Below, piece after piece: positions 49,700 through 62,606 of a stretch of DNA of 64,000 nt. The number at the start of each line of letters is the position of its first letter. Position 1 is the stretch's first letter. The DNA is from Ecdyonurus torrentis (taxonomy: Eukaryota; Arthropoda; Insecta; Ephemeroptera; Heptageniidae): contig OX439137.1 of the NCBI GenBank assembly GCA_949318235.1, forward strand, positions 21,942,518 through 22,006,517, written 5' to 3'. The translations under genes and the position numbers were made by a program. The notes below the pieces were generated by a model. It was not told the origin of the DNA. It worked only from the letters and a program-made list of their open reading frames with translations, and made no database searches.

Positions 49700-49975
49700 G
49701 GATGATATTGATGTTTTAATGTACACCTCCCACTCCAACTTAGCTTATTTTACTAATAGTGATGTTTAACACAATCTCCTAATAATGTCATAATGTAATG
49801 ACACTGTTTACTAATTAATGTTTGTTTGTTATTGTTATTTTTTCCCCTTTTAATTCAGTGTTTATGTATAATTCTATAATTATTGTATTCTGTTATTAAT
49901 TTAAGTTTGACAAGACCAACATGTATACGTTGCTATGAACTGTCCGGGTCAATAAAGATATTTCTAATTTCTAAG
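49700..49975 (+). mobile_element. Retroposon 3' region ending GGGTCAATAAAG
   Basis: It includes TGTACACCTCCCACTCC and ends CTATGAACTGTCCGGGTCAA then TAAAGATATTTCTAATTTC. The same two motifs occur at 61855-61920 and the end recurs at 45289 (minus). It fits a LINE or SINE 3' UTR with its tail. No coding is seen. Confidence 0.5.
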
Positions 49976-50149
49976 TTATATAAACAACATAGATATACTA
50001 TAGTCACTTCATCATCAATTCAATGAACTTTTATTTAAATGGGAGTTTCTTAACGGCTTATACCATTACCCAAACAGGACGGGAGGTAAGTTCAACCGGA
50101 AGCACCTTCTTTTCTCACATTGTACTTAAGTTATAGACCCCTTGCACAT

Positions 50150-50425
50150 TCTTGCGCTTTGTCGTGGTGGCTAATGCATTGTCCAGCATAGGGGAAACAT
50201 TATTTCTCCTAATTTTTAACACGAAAAGAGTTTATTTTAACTGAACGAAATTTTTTTTATATTCTTCAAACTTATTAGGAGCTAGAAATAAGGCTTTGAT
50301 AGAGGTTTAAAGCTTCTTTTGCTATTGAAAAAAAATCCTATGCTGTCCTATGTATTCCGCACCAACAAAATGGTGGCTCTTAAATATGATTACAACCTGT
50401 ATATAAAAATAATATTTAACACGTA
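50150..50425 (+). repeat. Dispersed repeat, family J, copy 2
   Basis: TTGCGCTTTGTCGTGGTGGC, TAATGCATTGTCCAGCATAG and the partly inverse CCTATGCTGTCCTATGTATT. Homologous to 7462-7760. Confidence 0.6.
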
Positions 50426-50671
50426 TTAACTTCAATATTGAATCACCTGAAATTTTTTAGTTTTTATCTGGGGAAATTTGCTTGTAAAAAGAGGGTGCAT
50501 CCGGTTGTAAGAATCTTTGATCTTGTTTTATCCAAGGTGGATATGTGTAACCGAAAGTCACACAGTGGTCAAGTTTTGTTGTACGCGTGTAAAAACATAA
50601 ATAACACTTTTTCCAGTACATACATGGTAAAAGATTGGTGTATTTTGTTTTAAATCGAGCTTTATTTTTTA

Positions 50672-51040
50672 TACCACTCTGGTATGGCGAAGTAGTGATG
50701 GCAGCTGACTCGCTACTCTGTACTTCTCACGAAGTGCAGGTTTGAACCACTACTCTGTAAAGTGTGAGAACACAACACGTTGCACGAAGCGGTGTTTACA
50801 TGTAATCCATGAAAACTCACAGACGGGAGCTGCATGATTGATGTGATGGCGTCGACCAACCTACGTTTGGACCAACCTACCATCCAAACAAAACGTTTCT
50901 ATGTTGTTTTTTTTTTTAGGCCGTCATGGCAAATTCCGGGCTATGTATTAGGCCATGACAAACCCATGAGTTTGATTTCCAATGTAAACGTCGATAATAC
51001 TTCTATTTTAATGGGACAATGAAGAAATTTTAGCATAATA
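50672..51040 (+). mobile_element. SINE family S, copy 3 (decayed, internally altered)
   Basis: Head CTGGTATGGCGAAGTAGTGA with a degraded A box and B box GGTTTGAACC. The body keeps AACACAACACGTTGCACGAA and TGCATGATTGATGTGATGGC. Around 50860-50915 the core is rearranged, with GACCAACCTAC duplicated and a T run. The 3' half retains GGCCGTCATGGCAAATTCCG. Confidence 0.8.
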
Positions 51041-51690
51041 TGGTAAAAAAAATAGTCCTATGTTTTTGTCTGCACATGAGTATTATGTGTGGTATACTGT
51101 AAGAGAGTTAAAAATTGAATATTACATTTTGCCGTTACAGAGTCGATATAATAAACTGCATTAAGGTGCATTATATATTAAACTAAACCTGGGTTTATGT
51201 GTACCACACATGCATGGTTACTCTAAGTTTTAAAATTAAAATTTACTACTACCATTAGATAATGCATTTTCTAAATTTACTACATATTTACACTGGTAAT
51301 ACTTTGGACTGTGCATACTGCATATTAAGTCCTTGCAGAAAAATATTAAGCTCTAAAAAGAGAAGTTTATTAATGCGGAAAAAATTATAAAATAAGTAAC
51401 AAAATTACAAAAGTGCAAAAAGTTATAAAAAAATATATTAATACCAAAGAAGCTTTGATTTTCATTTTTTCAAAAAAGTTGCAAAAAATTTGTTTTTTAC
51501 GTAAAATTGATTTCTATATAAAACAAATCACATAACAATATTTTTAATAATATTTAAATACATGGACAACTTTTTGCTATGCACTTTTGCAATATCAAGA
51601 ATATGTGAAAACAACTTAAATGGCTCTCATTTTCAATTTTAGTAATTATTACCTTTTTTTACGTTGTTGCAAAGTTATAATATAATAATG
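51041..51690. other. Unannotated AT-rich stretch
   Basis: No element or exon found. Confidence 0.4.
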
Positions 51691-51792
51691 TTGTTCGTAA
51701 ACTCTATTTTCTGATACTAAAATGACGGTCAACTATAGTTATTAAAATGTAATGCGCATTTTTTGGTGCAAGAAAACAGGGTTCTCTAACAC
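51691..51792. repeat. MITE family F, copy 6 (right end decayed)
   Basis: TTGTTCGTAAACTCTATTTT, ATGACGGTCAACTATAG and AATGCGCATTTTTTGGTGCA. The right end reads GGGTTCTCTAACAC instead of a clean inverse. Confidence 0.7.
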
Positions 51793-52220
51793 TAGTGATC
51801 ATATTCATTTCTCCATAAGAAAATCATTGAGTTAAAAATTTAATCTATGTTTGCAACTATGAAAAAAATTCTAATGCAAGTTGTAAATTGTTGCACATTT
51901 TGTGATAATACTTGTACTTAGCTTTCTAAATAAAGTAACATTTTTATTATTATTATTTTTGTAACCATTTACATTTTACAATCATACAAAAAAAAATAAT
52001 AATAATAATGATAATAAGATTTTTAACAAACAGAAATAAAAATTATTTTGTACATTTCACTGTGTTTAACAGGTTTTAATTTGAAGTTAAAGTATAATTT
52101 GAAAAGGAGTCAATATTAATAAAAATCTTGGTAACAGTGATATTTTTAATAGACAATTACAAATATGTCATTTGCAAAACCTCTATTAAAATTAGCTTTT
52201 ATGAAAATTTGATTGTCATT

Positions 52221-52222
<2 letters not shown>

Positions 52223-52255
<33 letters not shown>
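52223..52255 (+). repeat. poly(A) tract
   Basis: Thirty-three A residues. Confidence 0.9.
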
Positions 52256-52258
<3 letters not shown>

Positions 52259-52410
52259 CATAAAAATACCATAATTTTTATGTTTATTGATTATATCATT
52301 AAAATAGTGCAAAATTAATTTGAGAAATTCTCAGACATTTTTAACAAAATAAACAACATTGAACAAATTCTAGAACAAATTGTTCTGTTTAAATATTTTT
52401 TTTGTTGGAT

Positions 52411-53932
<1,522 letters not shown>

Positions 53933-54534
53933 GAAGTAGCTATAGAGATTATAAAAGTTGAAGCCATGTTGGAACACTAAATCACATGACCAAGTATAGG
54001 AAAATAACAGATTTAATCAGTTTAACAATACTTAGCATTGTTTTTGAGAGCATAGATATGTTAAAGGAATTGACCAGAGAAAAACATAAGCATTTATATC
54101 AGAAAGCACTTGATGGGATTTACATACATAACTTTAGTTTGTCTCAAAACCCAACAGTACCAGTGATCGAAAATTCGATTTATGCAATCTGCACAACATT
54201 TTTATACTAATTTTTGCATGTTTCTGACGTCATAAACATGAATAGTCACGCATATTGCATACTTAACAGTATTTTCACGCTCTCTCATGGGGCTACATTA
54301 ACATTCTGGTAAAAATTGTCATCAGTTTTGAAGATCCCATTTTGTATTTATTCATTAAAAAGCACACGTTGTTTTATGAGGTCTATGGCTTTAACAGGTT
54401 GAATTAGGTTTTCAAGTATGCGAGAAAAATAATAATAATAATAACAAAAAACGTTTGTCCTAAAATGAGCCATAATATTCATCATTATGGCATCTAAGCG
54501 CATTCAGTATGACGTCATGCACTGCACCCTATAG
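53933..54534 (+). repeat. MITE family E, copy 5, split by a family A insertion
   Basis: The left half (53933-54060) has GAAGCCATGTTGGAACACT and TTTTTGAGAGCATAGATATG. The right half (54391-54534) has ACAGGTTGAATTAGGTTTTC, AACGTTTGTCCTAAAATGAG and TATGACGTCATGCACTGCAC (CRE 54511-54518). Removing the insert and one TTAA restores the uninterrupted order seen at 31164-31468. Confidence 0.85.
54065..54390 (+). repeat. TTAA-flanked MITE, family A, copy 3, inserted in MITE E
   Basis: TTAA at 54061-54064 and 54391-54394. AGGAATTGACCAGAGAAAAA at the left and the right-end inverse AGCCATAGACCTCATAAAAC. CRE at 54225-54232. The host element's empty site (GTTAACAGG) is preserved at about 31292 in copy 3 of family E. 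Confidence 0.92.
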
Positions 54535-54778
54535 CAAAATTGTAACAGAGCATAATTTCTTTAGTTTTTTTCTTTCCGTGTAATGTTAATTTGATAACAT
54601 ATGTTACTCTTACGTAAAGCCAACAAATATTTAAAAATAAAAACTTTGCATATTTTTATTATATATTATATTGATTACCATATATTTTGAGGAGTGTTGA
54701 GTGCTTTTAAAATTAATGTAGCGTATCTCTATGGTTGCAAGAAAAACGGAATGGATATCGAACCACTTTTATATAGAC

Positions 54779-54782
<4 letters not shown>

Positions 54783-54818
<36 letters not shown>

Positions 54819-54824
54819 TCTCTC
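54783..54824. repeat. (CT)n pyrimidine tract
   Basis: CT repeats with T-rich interruptions immediately upstream of the acceptor-like CTCACAG at 54828-54834. Confidence 0.9.
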
Positions 54825-54834
54825 TTGCTCACAG

Positions 54835-55037
54835 GTCAGTGGATTTCAATAGAAAGAAGAAAGAGTATTTCACGCGATAAATCGGAAAGAAATATATTGG
54901 AATACTTAGAATACCTTTTTTTATCAATAGTTCGCAAACGAAATCCTATAAAAATAGATACGAAGAACAATATACTTTATCATTTTTTTTTCATACTTAT
55001 GTATATAATGAAAGAAATTTTAAAAAATGTTTTACAG
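54835..55037 (+). CDS. Candidate internal exon, product unknown
   Basis: A very strong pyrimidine tract and acceptor (CTCTTGCTCACAG) precede 203 open bases closed by a donor (TTTTACAG then GTAGAAAAT): 2 bases plus 67 codons. The peptide begins QWISIERRKSISRDKSERNI and has a charged N-terminal half, an IVRKRNPIKIDTK stretch and an amphipathic or hydrophobic end (FILMYIMKEILKNVLQ). No family recognised. Codon use is AT-rich like the surroundings, and the frame continues 16 codons past the donor, so it could be a chance frame beside a CT microsatellite. Confidence 0.3.
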
Positions 55038-55093
55038 GTAGAAAATATTTCATTAATTATTTTAAGAATGTGGTACGTTTTGTAAAAATGTAT

Positions 55094-55097
<4 letters not shown>

Positions 55098-55125
<28 letters not shown>

Positions 55126-55126
55126 C
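55098..55126. repeat. (ACAT)n short array
   Basis: About seven units. Confidence 0.9.
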
Positions 55127-55524
55127 TATACACTTTCCTGGTCATAATTATTGTATTTTATTTATATTTGCGTACTTTTTGTCTCTGTATTATTATGATT
55201 TTACTCTGTGCAGTGCATTAATTAGTATAATATTATGTAAGGTAGAACTTTTTTTTCTTTCTTTCTTTATGATAATTATATAACTTTGTGAAAAAGTTTC
55301 ATTAAAAAATATTAAGAATTTTTATATAATTATGCAACTTTGCAATCATAAAACTAAATTTTAAAAGCAAGTGATTTTGATGTTATATTGATATTTTTAA
55401 TTTTGTCAAGCGTGATTAAATTTAACAGTTGTTATTTGAAATTAACTATAATTTTGATTACTAGTTGTAATGATACAAATCAATATCATTTTATATGTTG
55501 ATAATATGAATAAGACTTAAAAAA

Positions 55525-55823
55525 CAGTCTTGTAGTCGTTAACGTAAAATCGGTAACGTTAAAGAGAAAGTTCAGGGGTTACCACATGGCTTCTTCAATA
55601 CTAAATAATGGGAAGAACTGTTCATAAACTCATGTAAGATGACCCAAAGCCCTTCTGTAGCCCCGCAAACTCGTGATCATCCTGCTGGTTATCGTTAAAG
55701 TTAAAGGTAACGTTATAGTTGGGGACAAATTAGAGTTAACGTTATATCGTTACCTCTAAAGTCTTAAATGAAATTAACTTAACGTTAACATTAAAGAAAA
55801 TTTAGATAATGACTACAAGTCTG
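55525..55823. repeat. Palindromic MITE, family H, complete copy
   Basis: Ends ACAGTCTTGTAGTCGTTAAC and the inverse AATGACTACAAGTCTGT. Inner arms are full of TAACGTTA-type blocks. The centre TAAACTCATGTAAGATGACC, CTGTAGCCCCGCAAACTCG is unique. End fragments are at 11796 and 31938, an internal piece at 12636. Confidence 0.75.
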
Positions 55824-56119
55824 TTAAAGAATTTGTCAGAAAATTCTGATAATATATTTGAATAGAAAAAAACAATTTAAGTCACTACAGAGATTTTTAG
55901 TCATTTTTGACAACTGGAAGAATTTTTAATTAATATTAAAAATAATAAAGGACTGTCAGTTATAAGATAAGTAAATTCTTTTGTTCAAATGTTGCTATTA
56001 TAACGTCTTTTATTTAAATATAAAGTATACTTTACAACTGTAGTATAACAATTGAACAACGGACTTAAAAATTGAAAGATATAGAAACAAAATTATTATA
56101 AATTCATAATATCTATTAA

Positions 56120-56545
56120 GGATTGTATTCAGATAGCTTGCATCTCAAAACCTAAAAAAAGAAAACTTTTAAACTTTATGATGCTATTTAAATATTAATA
56201 GTAACAGCTACCTATGATAAAAATTTCAGAACACATGACCATCAGATAAGAGAGAAAATAATTATTAATTTTTTTATTATTATTATTATTATTAAAAAAT
56301 ATGAATCCATACAAAAGTCCCACCAAGACAATGAAGTCTTATCGGTGGGTGCTTAATCAACATAATATAAAAATTAACATGGGTTCTTTTGGGGGAAATA
56401 AGTATTTAAAATCTAGCATGATGAGCCCCCAAATTTGTTATATTTTTGAAGTTTCTTTATTCTATAATGTATCATTATGCAAAATTTCAGATTTTTATTT
56501 CTTTACAACTTTCTAGTCAAATTCATCAGTAGCTGATTTTCTGCC
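56120..56545 (+). repeat. TTAA-flanked MITE, family C, copy 2, with an insert
   Basis: TTAA at 56116-56119 and 56546-56549. GGATTGTATTCAGATAGC at the left, TTTTCTGCC at the right. A segment of about 105 bases at 56262-56370 (ATT units, then TCCCACCAAGACAATGAAG) is absent from the other two copies. Confidence 0.8.
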
Positions 56546-56549
56546 TTAA

Positions 56550-57518
56550 AAATTTCCAAATATTCATTTTTTTTAATTTTTTAAATTGTATTATAAAGTT
56601 AGCCTTAGTGTAAAATACATACAATAAATAATAAAAACGACCTTTAGAAATATAAAAATAATTTTTATGTATATATTTAAAACTATTTTAATATATTTTA
56701 ACACAATAAAAAAGCATTGTTTTTTTGTTAATTAATATTATTGTAGGTTTGGGAATATATACTGTATAACTACATTTTCGTGTCTATTTTTAGCATATTC
56801 TCATTTAATATTGATGATGTTGGCTTTTATATTATTATAATATTATTTTCATTCAGAATATAACAGGGTAGGTTAACTAGGTAAATTTGAAACTATATAA
56901 CAGTGGGACATAAATAAACATTTTGTTGACCAATGCAGATAAATGACTTCCGGTCAATGTTTGGTATACACTCGGAAAACAAATGTTTACTCAGTACGCA
57001 CAAATGTTTAGAGAATAAACCATGAAGCATTGATTGTTCGACAAAGCACGAGTGTATTTTCATTAATAATAATAATAAATTTTTTATTATTGCGAGGCCA
57101 AAAAAAGGTACATACCCAATTACATGGTTCTCTGACTTTTTTCAACACTAATCACTTGTTAGAGTGTTTCATAATTTCAGTTTTATACAATGCATTTGTT
57201 TTTATTAAAACACTGTTAAATGAATATTTATATTTACAAATTATTTTGAAATAATTCATGGTATACCTAGAATTCAAATTTATAATACAAGAATTGTAAA
57301 AATCATAATTCTTTGTTTGTTAATTAATTTGCAAATACATTTTCTGAAAGATCAACAAAATATATATAATATACTTATTGCGTAAACTATGAAATAAAAT
57401 TCCAACTAATTTAAAAAATTTAACTTATATAAACTTACATATCATAATATAAGACTTTCAATGATATATGAAAAAGAATATAAAAAAAATATATAAAAAA
57501 TTTATAAATACTAAATAA
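56550..57518. other. Unannotated AT-rich region
   Basis: An isolated ETS-like ACTTCCGGT at about 56948. No supported exon. Confidence 0.35.
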
Positions 57519-57790
57519 GTAATTTATGGATTGATAACCCATCCTGGACTTGTTTTATTCTCTTGATTTTAATTTACATAAAAATTATGTAAATTTGAGT
57601 TACGTTTCGGACTTTAATCAAGTCCTTCGTCAGACTCATACGGCTCTCAAGTTACCCTGTGAGAGTCGTGTGAGTCTGACGAAGCACTTGGTTAAAGTCC
57701 GAAACGTAACTCAAATTTACATAATTTTTATGTAAATTAAAATTAAGAGAATGGAAAAAGTCCAGGATGGAGCGTCAATCCATAAAGTAA
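57519..57790. mobile_element. 264-bp palindromic element with 4-bp target duplication
   Basis: GTAA at 57519-57522 and 57787-57790 flank a nearly complete palindrome, 57523-57786. The ends are TTTATGGATTGA and the inverse TCAATCCATAAA. The arms contain ATTTGAGTTACGTTTCGGAC and GACGAAG-type blocks with inverses. The apex is near CTCAAGTTACCCTGTGAGAG. The frame at 57550 is explained by the palindrome. Confidence 0.85.
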
Positions 57791-58708
57791 GTGTTAATTC
57801 ACAACCTTATTCTAAAAGTAAATTCATACTAAACACTAATTGTACGCTTCTAAATAAGTTTGTTGTTTTTATTGTTGTTTTGTTAATATGGAGCTTTTTT
57901 TTTTTTTCATTTATGTCAAAGATATAATAGACATTATAAAGTAAATAAAATTGAATCGGCTTGGTATGGATTATGTAATATTTTTATGTTTGAAAAAATT
58001 AAACTGTTAGAGGCTGTTATTGATGCAAGTAGGTTGACAAGTGATGACTTGTACTTGTTACATTTATTTATAATATAAAGTATAAATCGATACTTGCAAA
58101 TTTATTCATTTCTATGCTTAAAATTAAAATTATTGTACATTAAAATACATGCATCATTACATATTTATCATCACTTTATTTTATTTTTATTTCTCATTTA
58201 TTTTATCTCCACAAAACCTCATTGATGAAATAAACAAAATATAGAGTTAAATAAGAGTTGAATTAATAAAAAAAGCTACAAGCAAATTGGTAGCCATTGG
58301 GAAAAAAATCCCAAGAGAAAAAAAAAGGCTTTTACCAAGAGTGTCTAACGATTCACTTATTGTTAGGGCGTATTTCTATTACTACGACGATGTGAAATTT
58401 CAGCAAATTCTATTATCTTTAAGTATTTTTTTTAAACTCACATTCATAGGCCTAATTTTAGGAATTTTTTGTTATGTACAGTGAAGGAATTTAAATTTGC
58501 ATCAATTTTAAAGAGATTTGATTTTGTAAAATTGTCAATTGTGTGAAGTTATATATCAGTTTTTTCTTCTATTTTCAACGCAATTCTAATTTAAAATAAA
58601 ATAAACTAATTACCTAACAAGTAAGAATAATAATTAATAAAGATATTATTAGTAGAGTAACCATTTTGCTATTCATAAATTTTCATAACAGCATAATGTA
58701 ACTACTTC
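57791..58708. other. Unannotated AT-rich region
   Basis: 57900-58077 (+) is open for about 55 codons (contains FMFEKIKLLEAVIDAS), but it starts in a T run and lacks a good acceptor. Not called. Confidence 0.3.
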
Positions 58709-58936
58709 ATGGAAAGAATAAATTACGTAATTTAAGCTGCATTTATGTCAATATAGCATACATAATGCTAAATTAGAACAACGTCAAAAATTATGCTATT
58801 TAGTATAATATTTATGCTCTTTAACATAACTATTATGAACTATAGCACAAATTATGCTGTATTGAACAACTTGTGGTGGAAACACTTGTGCTTGTGAGAG
58901 CTAGCATAATTATTACGTATTTATTTTTGTGCATGT
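58709..58936. repeat. MITE family I, copy 3
   Basis: GAATAAATTACGTAATTTAAG, TATTATGAACTATAGCACAA and GCATAATTATTACGTATTTA. It contains an extra ACTTGTGGTGGAAACACTTG hairpin not present in copies 1 and 2. Confidence 0.8.
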
Positions 58937-59174
58937 ACATTTCTGTAGATTTTAATTATATTTTGAGCATAGGTTCTAGCTAAAAAAATATATTATAGGC
59001 AGGGAATATTTCAAAATATATTCTAGTACCTAATCACAAATTTCTAATTTTTGTTTGTTTGTAGTTATTATAACATCGTAGACATTGGGTTTTATACAAA
59101 AATGACCTTTTCTCTGTGTGCTTTTATAAGGTTTCCATGTGACTGTATGAGCGGATCGATATCATAACATTGGT

Positions 59175-59176
<2 letters not shown>

Positions 59177-59221
<45 letters not shown>
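59177..59221. repeat. (GA)n microsatellite
   Basis: About 22 units. Confidence 0.95.
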
Positions 59222-59224
<3 letters not shown>

Positions 59225-59855
59225 TCTGGGTGTGTATTCACTCGGTCATTAGTAAAAGTTATGGTTCAAACTAAAATGGGTAAAAAAAAAACTGATTTTC
59301 GTCTGGAATATTTTATGAAAATATTATTACCTTAGATTTAGAGATAAAATTGTAACTTTGCATTTTTTTTTATGCCATTACTTTTTAATTTTTAGAATAG
59401 TTCTAACAACAATTCTATTTGAAAAATAATATTGACTGTACGTAGATATAATATACGCATCTTCTGATCTACTATTTTATAATAATACTTTGGAGCTTTG
59501 GAGTGAAAAACAAACTCTCCTAATAATTTCCTATATCCTTTAGCGTTACCATCCACTTAGCATTTATTAAAAAAATTCTGCACCATAGATCGAAAAATTA
59601 AATAAAGTATACTGGATATATTTTCACATTTTTTAAAATCATTCCTTTTTTTTTTTTTTTTTTTTTTCAAAAATATTTTTTCGGTAATACTTAATGATAT
59701 GACATTATATCGTTACAGTAAAAAAAGTATTAAATGGAGAAATAGAAGAATACTGACAACATTTCGTATGTGATCTTTAACATTAAAAATCCTAAAATTT
59801 AGAAGACTATTAACAATTCTTAATTTTTGCTATATTATATATTTTTACTATTCAA

Positions 59856-59902
<47 letters not shown>

Positions 59903-60488
59903 TAATAACTCATAATCTTTTATAATAGTTGTTAAATGGAAATCATAAAAAATATATAAATTGAGAAACTATGTATTCCACCTGAATATCTTGGAACATA
60001 TGCCAAATATTTGAAGTGGTTTTCCCCTTTTCAACTACGAATCTGACCAAAAAACACATATGGTTATGATACCATATGTTTGTATTTTTCAGTGTATATT
60101 TATAGACTAATGCAGACAAATTATACATAATCTTTAGAAAATATATTGCTGTAGCTAGATTTACTATAATACCACATTATGCATTAAATTTTATAGTATA
60201 ATATAGTATATTATATTTATATAATTACAGTGCTTTTTATACAAAGGTTTTAATGTAAATATTTTATTTTATATTTCAATAGTAAAACTAGTTTATTTTA
60301 AATAGGAATTATGGTCATAATCCCGTTTTTAACTAATTTAGAGTAAAAATTTAAAATTTCAAGTTAAATTTTATTAACATTAATTTTATCGTTCATCGGA
60401 GTAAATGTAAAAAGTACTAAAAGTAGTCACTCTTCTTTTTATTTTAACAATAATATCAATACAGTATAACCATCGTAATATGAACTAG
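59222..60488. other. Unannotated AT-rich region with homopolymers
   Basis: Poly(T) 59647-59667 and poly(A) of about 42 at 59859-59900. A small palindrome CATATGGTTATGATACCATATG lies at 60057-60078. No supported gene. Confidence 0.35.
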
Positions 60489-60492
60489 TTAA

Positions 60493-60821
60493 GGCGGGAA
60501 ATTAGGTACTGCGGGATTTGACTAAAAAAATTGTAAAGAAAGAACAATCTGAAATTTTACACAGTGATACATTAGGATATGGTATCTTCAAAAATGTAAA
60601 AAAAAAAATTGGGTGGTCACCATGCTAGATTTTAAATTATGAGGTTTTAGTCCCATAAAAGCCTATGTTAATTTCAATAATTATTTTCTCTCTTATCTGA
60701 TCAAGACGGGTTCTGAAAATTTTATCATACGTAGCTGTTACTATTAAATTTCAAATGTCATCATAAAGTTTCGAAGTTTTGTTTTTTTAATTTTAAAATA
60801 TAATCTATCTGAATACAACCC
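60493..60821 (-). repeat. TTAA-flanked MITE, family C, copy 3
   Basis: TTAA at 60489-60492 and 60822-60825. Inverted with respect to copies 1 and 2. Contains ACACAGTGATACATTAGGAT, CCATGCTAGATTTTAAATTA, TCTTATCTGATCAAGA and CATCATAAAGTTTCGAAG. The shortest and cleanest copy. Confidence 0.85.
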
Positions 60822-60825
60822 TTAA

Positions 60826-60905
60826 ACCGTAGTTAAGTTGTTATTTTGATTATTGCAACAATTTAAACCAAGTTAATTAAGGTTTAACTAGAGGTTGCAG
60901 CTTGC
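60826..60905. repeat. MITE family B, copy 3 (partial)
   Basis: ACCGTAGTTAAGTTGTTATT, GATTATTGCAACAATT and AACTAGAGGTTGCAGCTTGC. It begins at the TTAA that ends family C copy 3, so the two elements abut. Confidence 0.7.
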
Positions 60906-61043
60906 AGAATCATAGTTGAACTAGATTCCATTCGTAATCTTCGCAAAGTACTTAATGTAAAACCAATGAATATAGAATATAATAATAATGCATGACATAA
61001 ACTATGGATATAAGTGACATACTTATAAGCATAGAGTGACTAT

Positions 61044-61115
61044 GTTTCAGGACAATGCCCACTTTTAGAATATGCAATAAAATTGCCTCCTACAAATTTT
61101 AGTCGTCCTCATGGT
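61044..61115. repeat. MITE family D end fragment
   Basis: CAGGACAATGCCCACTTTTA, GAATATGCAATAAAATTGCC and ATTTTAGTCGTCCTCATGG correspond to the right arm of copies at 18852 and 45178. Confidence 0.65.
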
Positions 61116-61504
61116 TGTCTCATGGTTTGTATTGCAAAGACTAGTTAAATTATTTAATTTGAAAAGTAAAAGTCTATGAATAATTCATGGTATTTATGAT
61201 TGACATTTCTGTAACGACCCTCTGGTCTTTTATCATAACAAACAATGCTATAAAATACTGCATATTATATAATAAGTACTTGAAAGTAACCATATGTAAA
61301 TAAACTTCTCTACTTGAAGATATCTTACAATAGTCTTCGTCAAGTGGTAATACCTACTTTTATGTTTACATACTTTGCCTTTGTCTTTGAGATGAAAGTA
61401 TAAACTTGACCAATAACTGCAGGATAATGCAAGGTAGGTAGATATAAGGAACCAATCAAGAAACACTTGTTTTTGTGGGTACTGATTTTTAACACTGTCA
61501 CGTA
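61116..61504. other. Unannotated stretch
   Basis: A minus-strand frame of 88 codons spans 61248-61514 but lacks splice, start or family support. Confidence 0.3.
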
Positions 61505-62240
61505 GTTTTTGCATGCACTGGCCGGCCTAGTTTTTGCTATGTCTGTCTAGAGAAACCGTGGAAACTCTACAAGCAGGCCGATTGGTATAATTACATAACT
61601 TTAAATTGGTACAGCCCAGTATCTTCCGTGATAATCTATAAAAACCTTGCAAATGACTACGCAGTCTCTTTGGTATAAATTTTACTATGTTCTTACTATG
61701 TATTTTAATTATGTTACTGGTATACTATGTTCAGTCCTGCATTTACCTGCATTTAGAGAAACCGTGGAAACTCTTCACAGACTGCAATCATTACTTAATG
61801 ATTATAAATAATAACTACAGACCAACGCTTGTTGAAGAAAACTTAATGTTACTATGAACTACGTGGGTCAATAATTATTTTATTTCTTACTTCTTATCTA
61901 TCATGTACACCTCCCCCTGGTACAAATAGATAGCCCAGTGTTTACTATGATGGCTTAAGGAACCACGAAAACGTCTAAACAGACTCGTCAGTGTAAACAA
62001 CGGGTAAACATTCGGTGTAAACACATACAATTGTGATCTTATTTTTTATGACGTCACGAAATATGTGACCGTTCGTGTTTCACTCGAATGACCTGCTCAT
62101 ACGGAGCAATATTTACATTGTGCAGTAACTTTGAATGTGCAAAATAAAATTTACTGCATATGATATTTAAAATACTACACCTATTATAAACAAGTCTTAT
62201 CACTATAAGTATGCACCCAGCAGTGGTTTGATCATGAAGA
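61505..62240 (-). mobile_element. Scattered SINE family S remnants
   Basis: The SINE core CTAGAGAAACCGTGGAAAC appears at 61549-61570, again at 61755-61776, and degraded at 61970-62000. Just upstream of the first copy is GGCCGGCCTAG. At 62206-62232 GCACCCAGCAGTGGTTTGAT matches the B-box region. A GGGTCAATAA retroposon tail lies between them at about 61865. Order and orientation fit a minus-strand SINE array broken by later insertions. A CRE is at 62049-62056. Confidence 0.55.
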
Positions 62241-62606
62241 AGGTGACTAATTTGGTGTGGAAATGTGGAAATAGTAAAAAAAATAATAAAAAAATAAATA
62301 AAAACTTTATTCTCACAATAATTCTTTCTACGCTATTTATCCAGTAAAACAAAGCATATACATTCAAATGAAATTGAATCAATTTATAATAACGTTTCTA
62401 TTTTGACTTAAAAGTTGGCACTAACATTTGAATGTTCATATTAACATGTTATCTTCAAAGTAGAATAACTCAAATATTAATTTGATAGTGATTGAATGTG
62501 TTTGACACAACGAAACTTTAAAGTAACATTTCATCTTTACTTCATGTTAATTTTATAAATCACGACCGTTCAGTTTGTGAGATAACTATTATATAGTGAT
62601 GCAAGT

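Noticed and set aside
57550..57735. 61-codon plus-strand frame
   Set aside because: Entirely inside the 264-bp palindrome.
57900..58077. Open frame containing FMFEKIKLLEAVIDAS
   Set aside because: Starts in a T run, lacks a good acceptor, and its length is within chance for six frames over 64 kb.
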